A stretch of 64,000 nt of DNA from Candidatus Avoscillospira avicola (lineage in GTDB: Bacteria; Bacillota; Clostridia; Oscillospirales; Oscillospiraceae): the NCBI GenBank assembly GCA_018712245.1, contig DVHE01000022.1:25982-89981 (forward strand). Reading direction: 5' to 3'. Shown one piece after another: positions 32,519 through 42,500 of the stretch. Under the pieces are notes generated by a model. It ran no database searches. It saw only the letters and a program-made list of their open reading frames with translations, and was not told the DNA's origin. The translations under genes were made by a program, and so were the position numbers. Position 1 is the first letter of the stretch, and every line of letters starts with the position of its first letter.

Positions 32519-32871
32519 TGACGCAGATCACGTTAAACAACCAAACCTACGACGCCACAGTCTCCGGCACCTCCCGGGACACGGCGTGGGGCAACCGAGA
32601 GAGTAAATCCATCACACTGGCTATGGACTACGAAACGGCCATGGCAACGTTTGTGGACGACGTACCGTGGAGCATCCTATACCAGGGGCCGGACTACTAC
32701 GACCCGGAAACACAGCAGATGGTCACGCCGCCGGTTAAGGAATACGACAACAGCGACTACTGCCTGGCCGGTGACGTCACAGACCACCGGGACGGCACCA
32801 TCACCGTGAAAATGGGCAAGCCCACGGCGGCGGAGATCAACCAAATTCTGATGGAGGCGATGACGCGATGA
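32518..32871 (+). CDS. Small virion-module protein
   Basis: 117 residues: TQITLNNQTYDATVSGTSRD, AWGNRESKSITLAMDYETAM, then a Tyr/Asp-rich part and GKPTAAEINQILMEAM. It starts in a TAATG overlap. I recall similar proteins beside tail-fibre genes in Firmicutes phages; no function known. Confidence 0.6.
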   Translation: MTQITLNNQTYDATVSGTSRDTAWGNRESKSITLAMDYETAMATFVDDVPWSILYQGPDYYDPETQQMVTPPVKEYDNSDYCLAGDVTDHRDGTITVKMGKPTAAEINQILMEAMTR

Positions 32872-33305
32872 ACGAGATGCAGCGGGCACGGGCGTTGGCA
32901 GCGTCGGTTGTGGCATTAAAGACGTCGGCCACGGACCAGCAGGCGCTGGCAGCGTCGGCGCTCTATCCGACATATGAGGACCTGGTGGCGCGGCAGTACG
33001 CGGCGGAAAACGCCGGGTACCGGTTCCAGTATGGAGGCGGACTCTGGAAGACCTTGCAGCCGGGGTACACCTTCGACGGGGTGTATGCCCCCGGGCCGGG
33101 TACCGAAAGCGTCTATACCCGCATCGACGAGAGCCACGCCGGAACACTGGAAGACCCCATCCCCTATGAGGGCAACATGGAGCTTTTCAGCGGGAAATAC
33201 TACACCCAGGACGGCGTGGTATACCGATGCACCAGAGACAGCGGGCAGCCGCTTTACCACAAGCTGAGCGAGCTGGTGGGCCTCTATGTGGAGGTGGCAG
33301 CCTAG
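32868..33305 (+). CDS. Small tail-associated protein with carbohydrate-binding-like end
   Basis: 145 residues. A helical N-terminus (ALAASVVALKTSATDQQALA) and a beta C-terminus (PYEGNMELFSGKYYTQDGVV, YRCTRDSGQPLYHKLSELVG) that resembles the small chitin-binding-like modules at the end of phage tail proteins. It may help attach to surface glycans. It overlaps the previous gene by 4 bases. Confidence 0.6.
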   Translation: MNEMQRARALAASVVALKTSATDQQALAASALYPTYEDLVARQYAAENAGYRFQYGGGLWKTLQPGYTFDGVYAPGPGTESVYTRIDESHAGTLEDPIPYEGNMELFSGKYYTQDGVVYRCTRDSGQPLYHKLSELVGLYVEVAA

Positions 33306-33307
33306 GA

Positions 33308-33739
33308 ATGGAATTGAGGGAGATTTTGCTGAGCGGCGGCGGTGTCCTGGCTCTTGTGATGACGCTGGTGCAGATCGCGCCGGTGCAGGTCAACCCGTGG
33401 AGCTGGCTTATGAAAAAATTGGGGCGGGCCATCAACGCCGAGGTGCTGGAGCAGGTGCAGACCACCCAGAGAAAGCTGGATGAGCATATCGAGCGAGATG
33501 ATGCCGGGCGGGCCGATCAGGTGCGGGCAAACATCCTGGCATTCAACCGGCAATTGATGGCCGGGGAGCGGCACACCCGGGAGGAGTTCTGGGACATCCT
33601 TTCCGCCATAGACAGGTATCACAAATACTGCGAGAGCCATCCGCAGTATCCAAACGAACGGGCCGTCCACGCCATCCACAACATCGGGCGGGTGTACGAC
33701 GAGCGCCAGAAGAAAAACGACTTTTTGCCGGACCGGTAG
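33308..33739 (+). CDS. Membrane-anchored coiled-coil protein of the lysis region
   Basis: 143 residues. One N-terminal membrane segment (LREILLSGGGVLALVMTLVQ), a Trp-rich stretch (VNPWSWLMKKLGRAINAEVL), then a coiled coil (EQVQTTQRKLDEHIERDD) and a helical end. Its position before the holin and the N-terminal anchor suggest an accessory lysis or spanin-like role, but no family assigns it. Confidence 0.55.
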   Translation: MELREILLSGGGVLALVMTLVQIAPVQVNPWSWLMKKLGRAINAEVLEQVQTTQRKLDEHIERDDAGRADQVRANILAFNRQLMAGERHTREEFWDILSAIDRYHKYCESHPQYPNERAVHAIHNIGRVYDERQKKNDFLPDR

Positions 33740-33742
33740 ACG

Positions 33743-33795
33743 ACAACCCCTCAGTCACGGCGAAGCCGTGACAGCTCCCCTTACACAGGGGAGCC
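33743..33795 (+). repeat. Palindromic repeat, type A
   Basis: ACAACCCCTCAGTCACGGCG to CAGGGGAGCC, directly after the stop codon of the previous gene. Confidence 0.9.
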
Positions 33796-33824
33796 TTTAG
33801 AGGGTGCGTGAAAGGAGCATACAT

Positions 33825-34070
33825 ATGGAAATTCTGAAGAAGTTCAAGTCGAGGAAGCTGTGGGTGGCCGTCATCGGCGTGCTGATGGGCGTGGCCATGA
33901 TTTTCGGCGTCGATCCCAACGTGGCTGAGACCGTGAGCGGCGCTGTGGTGGCCGTGGTGTCGGTGGTGGCCTACATCGTCACCGAGGGCAAGATCGACGC
34001 CGCTGCCGTCGGAGACGCGGCGCAGAAGGTCCAGGACGCCGTGGATGCCGTGACCGGGCAGGAGGATTGA
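33825..34070 (+). CDS. Holin
   Basis: 81 residues. Basic N-terminus (MEILKKFKSRKLW), two membrane segments (VAVIGVLMGVAMIFGV and ETVSGAVVAVVSVVAYIVTE), and a soluble tail. This is a normal class II-like phage holin, which makes membrane holes so that the lysin can reach the wall. GAAAGGAGC precedes ATG 33825. The lysin gene follows at once. Confidence 0.8.
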   Translation: MEILKKFKSRKLWVAVIGVLMGVAMIFGVDPNVAETVSGAVVAVVSVVAYIVTEGKIDAAAVGDAAQKVQDAVDAVTGQED

Positions 34071-34072
34071 GT

Positions 34073-34993
34073 ATGAGCAAGCTGGTCATTGACGTAAGCC
34101 AATTCCAGGGAACCATCGATTGGGCCAAGGTTGCGCCGCAGGTGTCGGCGGCCATCATCCGGCTGGGATACCGCGGGTACGGCGCCGCCGGGACGCTCTG
34201 CACGGACCCGATGTATGAGCGTAACATGCGGGGAGCTATCGCCGCCGGGCTGCCGGTGGGCGTGTACTGGTGCAGTCAAGCGCTCAGCGACGCAGAGGCG
34301 TTGGAGGAAGCCCGGTACTGCGTGGACAAGCTGCGGGGTTATCAGCTGACGTATCCGGTGCTTTTGGACTCCGAGCATATGGGGCCGGGAGCCAGCGGAC
34401 GGGCGGACAGGATCGGAAAGGCCAGGCGCACCCAGTACGGCCTGACCTGGGCCAGAGCCATGCGGGACGCGGGGTACACCGTGGGCCTCTACTGCTCTGA
34501 GAGCTGGTACACCGCCGAGATCGACGGCGCACGGTTCGACGCGGAGGGGTTTGATATCTGGCTTGCCAAATACGCCAGCCAGCCGCCGGCCTACCGCTGC
34601 GACGCCTGGCAGTTTACGTCCACCGCCCGGATGGACGGGATCACGACAAACGTGGATCAGAACCACGTCTACAAGGACTACGGGTCGTCCGGCGGCATCG
34701 CCGATACCATCGCCCACGGCGTGGAGGACATCGGGCTGGATGCAGCGTACTGGACCCGCGTCCTCAGCGGCCAGGCCGTCGCCAGCGGGCAGAATATCAA
34801 GGCGCTGATGGACAAGTACCATATCGCCATGCTGGGGCCGGACGACACCGTGGAAAACGCCGTAAACGAGTGCAGCCTGGACAGCCCGGAATACTGGCTG
34901 GACGTCATCGAGGGCCGCCGGGAGGCCAGCGCCGCCAACGTGAAGGCGCTCATGGACAAGTACCACACCGCGCTGGCGGAAGTGAAGAAGTAA
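34073..34993 (+). CDS. GH25 endolysin (muramidase) with duplicated C-terminal motif
   Basis: 306 residues. GH25 domain: VIDVSQFQGTIDWAKV at the start, AAIIRLGYRGYG, the catalytic acidic pair in PVLLDSEHMG, and DAWQFTSTARMDGI near residue 190. The C-terminal part has two repeats ending in NIKALMDKYHIAM and NVKALMDKYHTAL, each with a preceding YW segment; probably a wall-binding unit. GGAGGA precedes ATG 34073. With the holin it forms the lysis cassette. Confidence 0.9.
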   Translation: MSKLVIDVSQFQGTIDWAKVAPQVSAAIIRLGYRGYGAAGTLCTDPMYERNMRGAIAAGLPVGVYWCSQALSDAEALEEARYCVDKLRGYQLTYPVLLDSEHMGPGASGRADRIGKARRTQYGLTWARAMRDAGYTVGLYCSESWYTAEIDGARFDAEGFDIWLAKYASQPPAYRCDAWQFTSTARMDGITTNVDQNHVYKDYGSSGGIADTIAHGVEDIGLDAAYWTRVLSGQAVASGQNIKALMDKYHIAMLGPDDTVENAVNECSLDSPEYWLDVIEGRREASAANVKALMDKYHTALAEVKK

Positions 34994-35038
34994 AAAACGG
35001 GCGCACGATGGCGCCATGCGGGGTGTGGGAGACTATGG

Positions 35039-35198
35039 ACAACCCCTCAGTCAGCCTGCGGCTGACAGAACCGGGTTGCCACTAAGCCTTCCCGTCCCGC
35101 GCTGCGGTCCGCCAAGGCAAGTGGCTGCCCAACCGCTGCGGTCGCTTACTCTGCCACTGGCAGCGCTCCCTTGCGGGCCCCTTACACAGGGGAGCCAT
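35039..35198 (+). repeat. Type A repeat interrupted by a unit with D-type sequence
   Basis: The left half of type A (ACAACCCCTCAGTCAGCC, TGCGGCTGACAG) is at 35039-35068. An insert of about 110 bp follows (AACCGGGTTGCCACTAAGCC to CTCCCTTGCGGGCC). The right half of type A (CCTTACACAGGGGAGCC) then resumes. The insert contains CCAACCGCTGCGGTCGCT and CACTGGCAGCGCTCCCTTGC, as at 29435. Confidence 0.85.
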
Positions 35199-35238
35199 TC
35201 GGGCGAACGGTTTGCGTAATTACAAGTATCACAAATTG

Positions 35239-35262
35239 GGCCGGTGCAAACCGGCCTATTTT
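35239..35262 (+). terminator. Possible terminator after the lysis cassette
   Basis: Stem GGCCGGT/ACCGGCC with GCAA loop, then TATTTTA. The weak T-run suggests partial termination before the next block of structural genes. Confidence 0.5.
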
Positions 35263-35281
35263 AGAACATGGAGGTGAGAAC

Positions 35282-36268
35282 GTGCCGACCAGCTTACTGG
35301 ACGCGGATTTGAAATTTGCCAACCTGGGGAAAAAGCAGGACTTAAAGAGCCGCGTGGACGGCATGGAGAGCTATCTCTATCAGCTGCTGGAGCAGCTGCG
35401 GTACAGCTTCGGGAACCTGGACAGGACGAATTTCAACGACGCCGGGTTCGCGGAGATCACCGGGATCATCAACCAGCCGATCATCGCGGAAATCAAGGGC
35501 ATTGACGGGCAGCTTACACAGATCACGGCCACCTCCGCCGCGCTGACGACCCGCGTGGAGGATGCAGAAGGGAATATCACCGCCCTATACCAATTCGCGG
35601 ATGAGATCACCCAGCAGGTGGAGGACGCGGAGGGAAATATCGCCACGCTGACAATCCAGGCAAACAGTCTTTCCTCCAGGGTGACGAGCGCAGAGGGGAG
35701 CATCACCACGCTGACGCAGTCGGTGGACAGCATCGCCCTGGGCGTCACGAACGGCAGCACAAGCTCCACGATCCGGCTCTATAAGGACGGCGTCTCCATC
35801 AGCTCCGCAACTGTGAGATTTACGGGCGTCGTGACGTTCAGCGACCTGGAGAACAGCGGAAACACCGTCATCAACGGCGACAACATCACTACAGGCACCA
35901 TCCGGGCGGTGGACTATGTGGCCGTGGGGCAGATTGGAGACAACGACTATTCCGTATTTGCGGTGGAGGACGGAGCAGACAACAGAATAGGATACATCGG
36001 GTACCAGTTTATTGACGAAGACGATAATTACGCCGATAAGCTGTGGATCAGGACAGAGGCATTCGGAGATTGGAAACCGTGCATCAAGATCGAGGCCGCG
36101 GGCCGCGTATCACTGGAATCGACAGACGTTTCGGATGGACTAATCTACATGAGATCAGCAAACGCAATCACGCTGTCTGCGGACCATTTTGTACAAATCG
36201 AAGTAAATGGTACAGAGTGGTCGTTTGAGGAGGACGGACTACATAAAAATGGAGCAAAAGTCCTATGA
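35282..36268 (+). CDS. Tail-tip / fibre-shaft protein
   Basis: 328 residues from GTG 35282 (GGAGGTGAGAAC upstream). The N-terminal part is followed by repeats in a coiled coil (TTRVEDAEGNITALYQFA, QQVEDAEGNIATLTIQA, SSRVTSAEGSITTLTQSV). Next comes NSGNTVINGDNITTGTI, a motif typical of gp58-type tail proteins, and a beta C-terminal domain. Likely a trimeric receptor-binding or adaptor protein. Confidence 0.75.
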   Translation: MPTSLLDADLKFANLGKKQDLKSRVDGMESYLYQLLEQLRYSFGNLDRTNFNDAGFAEITGIINQPIIAEIKGIDGQLTQITATSAALTTRVEDAEGNITALYQFADEITQQVEDAEGNIATLTIQANSLSSRVTSAEGSITTLTQSVDSIALGVTNGSTSSTIRLYKDGVSISSATVRFTGVVTFSDLENSGNTVINGDNITTGTIRAVDYVAVGQIGDNDYSVFAVEDGADNRIGYIGYQFIDEDDNYADKLWIRTEAFGDWKPCIKIEAAGRVSLESTDVSDGLIYMRSANAITLSADHFVQIEVNGTEWSFEEDGLHKNGAKVL

Positions 36269-36284
36269 CAATACAGGAGGAGCT

Positions 36285-36659
36285 ATGAAGTTATCGAAAT
36301 GTTCTTACGCATATCGGGCGCTGCTGGAGCTGGGGAAGGAACCGTGCAGCTTTCAGACGGCCCACGCGATGATGAAGCTGAAGCGGAAACTCCAGGAGGA
36401 AGCGGAGTATCTGGCAGAGCAGGAAATGAAGCTGGCACAGAAGTACGCCGTGCTGGACGACCAGGGGAAGATCATCTGGACGGGGGAGAATAGGTTTCAG
36501 CTGCGGCCGGGACAGGCGGAAATATACCGCGCGGAGGTGGAAGAGCTGGTGAATATCGACGTTTCCATCACGCCGGAGGAAGCGGCAGCGCCGCCGGAAA
36601 GGATCACAATGGAGCAGCTGGAGGCGCTGGAAGGGCTGCTGATTTTTAAGGAGGTGTGA
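36285..36659 (+). CDS. Hypothetical protein of the structural block
   Basis: 124 residues. A helical first half (RALLELGKEPCSFQTAHAMM, KLKRKLQEEAEYLAEQEM) and a C-terminal part with beta strands and a helix. CAGGAGGAGCT precedes ATG 36285. It stops 3 bases before the gp10-like gene, so is probably coupled to it. No family recognised. Confidence 0.55.
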   Translation: MKLSKCSYAYRALLELGKEPCSFQTAHAMMKLKRKLQEEAEYLAEQEMKLAQKYAVLDDQGKIIWTGENRFQLRPGQAEIYRAEVEELVNIDVSITPEEAAAPPERITMEQLEALEGLLIFKEV

Positions 36660-36662
36660 GCC

Positions 36663-38252
36663 GTGGCATGGCTGCCGGAAATGGTGTATGCGGACCGCAT
36701 CCGCAAAAAGACGCAGATCAAATTCGGCGGATATGACCACCGCGTCGGCGCCGAGGACGGGAGTATCTGGAACGAGCAGAACATTTCCAGCCGGGTGTAT
36801 CCGGTTCTGGAGCCGCGGAAGCCGCGCTACACCGTGCGGCAGATCACCACGCCAAACGGCTATTACATTCACGACGGCGTCCACTACTGGGCGGACGGGA
36901 CGGGCCTATACAAGGACGGGCAGAAGATCGGGGACGTGGAGAACAGCGAAAAGGTGTTCGCGTCCCTGGGCAAGTACATCGTCATCTGGCCGGACAAGCT
37001 GGTTTACCACACGCTGGAGGGGACGCTGGAAACGGTGGAACAGAGCTGGACCGGCGCGGCGAAAATCCAGGATGGGACATATTTGGACGTGGAGGCGGCC
37101 GCCAACACCATCCAGGCGTCGGGCGTGGATTTTGCCGAATACTTCCGGCCCGGGGACGCCGTGACCATCAGCGGGGCGACGGTTCACGAGAAAAACAACA
37201 CCTCCATCATCATCCGAGAGGTGGACGGGGATGAACTGCGGTTCTATGAAAATTCCTTCGTCATCGAAGAGGGAGGAGACAGCGAGGCGGCGCTGACGAT
37301 TAGCCGGGAGGCGCCGGACATGGACTTCCTATGCGAGAACGAGAACCGGCTGTGGGGCTGCAAGGGGGACACGATATTTTCCTCCAAACTGGGGGACCCA
37401 TTCAACTGGAACTGCTTCGACGGGCTGGCGACAGACAGCTACAGCGTGGACGTCGGCAGCGAGGGAGACTTCACCGGGGCGGTCAGCTATCTGGGGTACG
37501 CGGTGTTCTTCAAGCCGGAGCAAATCTACAAGGTGTACGGCAGCCAGCCCAGCAACTATCAGGTGATGGGCAGCGCGGCCCTGGGCGTGGACATCGGGAG
37601 CGGGAAGAGCCTGGCGGTGGCCGGAGAGACGCTTTTTTATCTATCCCGGGGTGGTGTGATGGCCTACACAGGCGGGCTGCCGCAGAATGCCTCTGAGGCC
37701 TTTGGGACGGAGCAATACCGAAACGGCGTGGCAGGATCCGACGGCATCCGGTACTGGATATCCATGGAGGACGCGGCCGGCGCAAGCCATCTCTTCTGCT
37801 TCGACACGCGAAGCGGCTTGTGGGCCAGGGAGGACGCAACAAAGGCCGGCGCGTTCGGATGGGACAGGGGCGTCTACATGGTCAAAAGCGACGGGGCGGT
37901 GCTGCTGATGGGGGACGCGCTCCAAGTGCCGCCGGAAGCCAGCGCAGAGGGCCAGGTGGCAAGCTGGGTGGAGTTCGGAGACTTCACGGACGAGGACCCG
38001 AACAAAAAAGGCGTAAGCAAATTGCAGATGCGCGTCGAGGTGGAGCAGGGCGCAGCGCTGGAGCTGCTGGTGCAGTTTGACTCCGACGGGGTATGGAAAA
38101 GCGTGAAAACGCTCCAGGCGAACAAAAAGAGGAGCTACTATCTGGCCGTGGTGCCGCGCCGGTGCGACCACTACAGAGTGAAGCTGGTGGGAAGCGGCGC
38201 GTGGCGGCTTTACAGCATGACAAGGGAGAGCTATTCGGGAAGCGAACTGTAA
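36663..38252 (+). CDS. gp10-like packaged-DNA stabilisation / tail hub protein
   Basis: 529 residues from GTG 36663 (AAGGAGGTGTGAGCC upstream). Beta-propeller-like pattern with repeated short strands (YYIHDGVHYWADGTGLYKDG, CKGDTIFSSKLGDPFNWNCF, VGSEGDFTGAVSYLGYAVFF, KPEQIYKVYGSQPSNYQVMG). These strings are characteristic of P22 gp10-like head-closure proteins in short-tailed phages. It would seal the portal after packaging. Fold assignment is from pattern memory. Confidence 0.7.
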   Translation: MAWLPEMVYADRIRKKTQIKFGGYDHRVGAEDGSIWNEQNISSRVYPVLEPRKPRYTVRQITTPNGYYIHDGVHYWADGTGLYKDGQKIGDVENSEKVFASLGKYIVIWPDKLVYHTLEGTLETVEQSWTGAAKIQDGTYLDVEAAANTIQASGVDFAEYFRPGDAVTISGATVHEKNNTSIIIREVDGDELRFYENSFVIEEGGDSEAALTISREAPDMDFLCENENRLWGCKGDTIFSSKLGDPFNWNCFDGLATDSYSVDVGSEGDFTGAVSYLGYAVFFKPEQIYKVYGSQPSNYQVMGSAALGVDIGSGKSLAVAGETLFYLSRGGVMAYTGGLPQNASEAFGTEQYRNGVAGSDGIRYWISMEDAAGASHLFCFDTRSGLWAREDATKAGAFGWDRGVYMVKSDGAVLLMGDALQVPPEASAEGQVASWVEFGDFTDEDPNKKGVSKLQMRVEVEQGAALELLVQFDSDGVWKSVKTLQANKKRSYYLAVVPRRCDHYRVKLVGSGAWRLYSMTRESYSGSEL

Positions 38253-38290
38253 AGCGGCGGAGAGAATGGTGGCGCGCCAGCAACAGAGAT

Positions 38291-38320
38291 TGCGGGCCGA
38301 TGTGGGCATCGGCCCCTACG
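38291..38320 (+). repeat. Palindromic repeat, type C
   Basis: TGCGGGCCGATGTGGGCATC then GGCCCCTACG, identical in its stem to the units at 12231, 20018 and 26610. Confidence 0.88.
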
Positions 38321-38353
38321 AAAGAGCCAAGAAAGGCTGACAAGGAGGCAATT

Positions 38354-39568
38354 ATGGCGATTTATACATACGATCAATTTCAGAAGGCAGCCCGGGACGC
38401 GGGGCTGCTGGGGCAGTTCTCCCAGGCGGATCTCAACCTGGCCATGAAAAACCCGGACGCGGGCATGAGCATTCTCAAATATAAGCAGGACTATCTCAAC
38501 GCCACGACGGACGAACAGCGGGCACAGGCCAACAAGGGCGCGGAGGGCGTCAGAAGTTCCTACGGGAACTACACCGGCGGCGGGGACGGCGGCAGCTTCC
38601 ACCTGGACCCGCTGAGCCCCAACAGCTTTGAGAAGACCGACGCGCCGAGCTTCAGCTTTGACACGCCGGCGCCGGAGTATTCCAGCCGCTACGACGAGAC
38701 GATCCAGAATATGATTAAGGATATGCTGGAGCGACCGGAGTTTTCCTACGACCCGGAGACGGACGTGGTGTGGAAGAGCTACCAGAAGGCATACGGACGA
38801 GAGGGAGACCGGGCCACGCAGAACGCCCTGGGGGCAGCGGCGGCGGCCAGCGGCGGGATGCCGTCCAGCTACGCCGCCACCGCCGCGGCCCAGGCCGGGA
38901 ACTACTACGCGGCCCAGGCGGCGGACAAAATCCCGGATCTGTTTGAAGCGGCCTACAACCGATACCTCAACGAATTTCAGATGGACGCCTCCAAGCTGGG
39001 CATTGTACAGGACCAGGAGCAGACGGACTATGGCCGGTTCCTGGATCAGCTGGGACAGTGGAACACAGACCGGAACTTTGCGTACAACAAATTCGCCGGA
39101 GACAGGGCGCAGTGGAACGCGGACCGGGAATTTGAGTACAACCAGCTGCTGGACGAGATCAACAGCCAGACCCAGCAGCGGCAGGAGGCGCTGGACTTTG
39201 CCAACATGGCGGCCCAGTACGGGGACTACAACTACCTCAAAGACATGGGCATCGACACCAGCGCCCTGGCCGCGCTCAACGCCGCGGGCGGAGGGTACAG
39301 TGGCGGCGGTTCCGGCGGAGGCGGAAATGGAAAGACCAAGGGGACGTCTGGAGGAAGCGCGGGAAATACAAGCGGAGGACAAAGATACAACACGAGCCAG
39401 GGGTATGAAGCAATTGCGAACATGGCCAGAAGCATGAAAGCAGGAAGGGCCACCGATGAGCAGATCAGACGGTATATCGATGAACGGTTTGCGGCAGGCG
39501 ATTTGAGCATTGAAGAGGTTGCGCAAATCATGATCGACCTGAATCTGGGCGGATACAACGATATGTGA
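38354..39568 (+). CDS. Internal virion / ejection protein
   Basis: 404 residues, helical: YTYDQFQKAARDAGLLGQFS, a Gly/Ser region, then AAAAASGGMPSSYAATAAAQ (an amphipathic or membrane-active stretch), a coiled coil (FAYNKFAGDRAQWNADREFE), a Gly-rich linker and a C-terminal helical domain (RATDEQIRRYIDERFAAGDL). Such proteins accompany the giant internal proteins of short-tailed phages and are ejected with the DNA. AAGGAGGC precedes ATG 38354. Confidence 0.65.
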   Translation: MAIYTYDQFQKAARDAGLLGQFSQADLNLAMKNPDAGMSILKYKQDYLNATTDEQRAQANKGAEGVRSSYGNYTGGGDGGSFHLDPLSPNSFEKTDAPSFSFDTPAPEYSSRYDETIQNMIKDMLERPEFSYDPETDVVWKSYQKAYGREGDRATQNALGAAAAASGGMPSSYAATAAAQAGNYYAAQAADKIPDLFEAAYNRYLNEFQMDASKLGIVQDQEQTDYGRFLDQLGQWNTDRNFAYNKFAGDRAQWNADREFEYNQLLDEINSQTQQRQEALDFANMAAQYGDYNYLKDMGIDTSALAALNAAGGGYSGGGSGGGGNGKTKGTSGGSAGNTSGGQRYNTSQGYEAIANMARSMKAGRATDEQIRRYIDERFAAGDLSIEEVAQIMIDLNLGGYNDM

Positions 39569-39578
39569 GGACTGAGCC

Positions 39579-42500
39579 ATGGGTATTACAGAAGAATTGC
39601 TGCAAAAAAAGCGAAACGAGAAGAACAGCGGTGTGCAGCCGGATGCCATCGAGAAGATAGGGATCACACAGCATTTGCTGGAGAGGAAAAAGGCGGGGTT
39701 CCCGACAATGGCCACGCCCGTTGAAGTGACGGACTATCACCTGGGCGGTGCTCTGGTGCAGAGCAATCCAGCGATGCAGGCCCAGGTGCAAAAAATGGGC
39801 CAGATGGTCTCTGATGCCATGCTAACGCGGGCCAGAGAGACGATGCCGGGGCCGATTGAGGCAACGGACAATCTCCTGGGCGGCGCACTGGTGGAGAACA
39901 ATCCTGTGGTGCAGAGCCAGGTACAAAAGATGGGGCAGGAGCTGAACGAGTGGAAAAACTTTGGATATCTCCAGCAGGCACAGAAAAGTGGAACGGAACG
40001 GCTGGGTCAAATTGAAGAAGAAATCCAGGCTGCGGAGCAGACAAAGTGGGAAAATCCGCTGCCTGCGGGCGTTGCAAACGGTCTGAAATTCGCCCAGACG
40101 ATGCGGGAAAATCCGAAGGTAGGGATCGAGCAGGTACAAAAAAACTTGCAGGCCCAGGAAGAAATCCGAGCATTGGAGCGGGAAAAGGAGCGGATCAACT
40201 ACATTCGCGCTAACGCAGGGAAGACCTTCGATGACAACTTCTTTGGGCAGTTCGGAGCCAGCTATGCCCTGGGCCGGATGCGGCAGGATGAGAGCCTGGC
40301 GTGGAACAAATACCTGGAGGACCCGACGGAGGAAAACCGCGCCTACGCGGAGGCAATCGGACAGCTGGCCAACAAGTTTGAGCAGGAAAACGAAGCGACG
40401 CTGGCGCCGGACGCGACGCTGCCGTGGGTCTCTCAGAGCCTGGCAAACTATCTGCCGCAGTTTGCAGATCAGGTAAAATACAGCGCGGTGGGCGCCATCG
40501 GCGGCGCGGCGGCAGGCTCCGCGGTTCCGGTGCTGGGTACGGCCGCTGGTATCAAGGCAGGTATCACGGCGGCAAGCGGACTATATTCCTACCAGACAAT
40601 GCGCGGCGCCGCGTTCAAGTCGCTGCTGGACCTGGGCGTGGACGAAGAGACCGCCAAGGCGGCGGCCAACGACGAAGCGGTGGTCTCCAGCTTGATTGAG
40701 ATGGCAGACACGGGGATCGACCTGCTGACGCTGGGAGGAGGCAAGCTCATTTCCGCGCTGACAAAGGGCGGCGTCAAAACTCTGGCAAAAAAGGGTGCGG
40801 GAAAGGCGGCGGAGTCTGCCGGGAAAAAGCTCCTGAAGGCGCTGGGGAAGTACGGTCTGAACGTTGGATTCGAGTGGACAGAGGAGGCGACACAGCAGGC
40901 GGTTTCCATCGCCAACGCAAATCGCGTGGAGAGCGGAACCGACAACGGAATATTCGGATTAGCTGGAGATGCTGCGAAGGTATTCTGGAACGCCATAAAA
41001 GACCAGGAGGATGAAAACCACGCCGAAATTCTGGAGGCAGGCGCACAGGGCGCCATTATCGCCGGGCTGATGGGGCCGCTCCAGGCCGGGGTCAATCAGC
41101 TGGCATATACCGGCGTGACGGAACTGGCGGACTATGGGCAGCAGCTGCGGCAGAAGAAGATGGAGAACACCGTTATTGAAGCGGGACTCAAATTCGAAGA
41201 GGGGAGCCAAGTCCGGCGGATGGCGGACGCGATTAGCCAGAAGCAGAAATCCGGGCAGCAGATCACCGATGTGGAGCTGGGAGACCTCTACAGGGCCATC
41301 AAGCTGGGACAGCAGCAAGCGTATCAAACCACCATGCAGCAGGCCCAGGAGGCGATGGCTGGGCAGCAGGAAAGCGCCGCGGCGCAGCAGGCAGAGGGAA
41401 TTCTGCTGCCGACGGCGGACGAAGTGGAAACGCAGGAAAGGGCGGCAGCAGAGACAAATCCCACGCGCCGAAGCGGTATTCTGGCCGGGGCACGGGAGGC
41501 AGACATGGAAAGCGCGGCGCGGCTTTCCGAGGCCCTGGGCCGCGATGTGCAGTTCTTCCGGGAGGAAGCGGGACCGGCAGGCACCGTGAACGGGTACTAT
41601 GATGCGAATACGGGAACGATCTACATCAACAGCCGAAGCCGGAACCCAGTGGCACAGATCATCGCCCACGAGCTGACCCACAGCGTGGAGATGGCAGAGA
41701 GCTATGGAGAGCTGAGAACGATTGCCATGGAGCAGCTGGAGCGGGATGGCGTAAACCTGGAGGAGCGCAGGCAGGAACTGCGGGAACGCTATGAGCGGAA
41801 CAACAAGCCGCTTCTGGACGACGTCGAAGCCGATCAGGAGATCGTGGCGCAGTTCGTGGAGCAGAAGCTGCTGACAGACGAACAGACCATCCTGGAGCTG
41901 ACCAGGACGAACCGGACGCTGATGGAGCGGATTTTGGAGTGGATCAACCGGACGCTTCAAAAGCTGGGGGTGAAAAAGACCACGGAGCGGGACACCCTGG
42001 AGCGGGCCAGGGAAATCTATGCGAGGGCGCTGCAGGAGAGCGGCAGAGAACAGCAGAGCGGCCAGGGGAAAGATACAGGCGCCTACGCAGATTTACAGGA
42101 GGCCAGAGGGCGTCTTCGCCGGGATCTGGAGCAGGGAGAGATCACTGAGGAAGAATACGATGCAGCCATGGAGACCGTGCTGGAGGAAGAGAGCCTGCTG
42201 GGTGTGAGCAGCCTGGAGGACGCGCGGTACAGCATCAGCGAAACGCTGGAGGACGATCTCCAGAAGGTGCTGGATGGGACTTTTCCGGCAAAAGCCAACG
42301 AAGTGTATATCGGGGAGACCTCAAATTTCATGACCGATGTGATCGGAGCGGATTCGCTTCACGTGACCATGCCGCCCACGAAAGCATATTCCGCAATGGT
42401 GACGGAGGCGCAGGCAAAAGCGGATGGAAGGTATAACGAAAAAACAAACTACCATGGGTTGGGGATCGACGGCCTCGTAAAGGCGCTGAACGCGTCAGAA

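Noticed and set aside
35171..35281. Upstream extension of the tail-tip gene
   Set aside because: It passes through a repeat and a hairpin; GTG 35282 has GGAGGTGAGAAC directly upstream.
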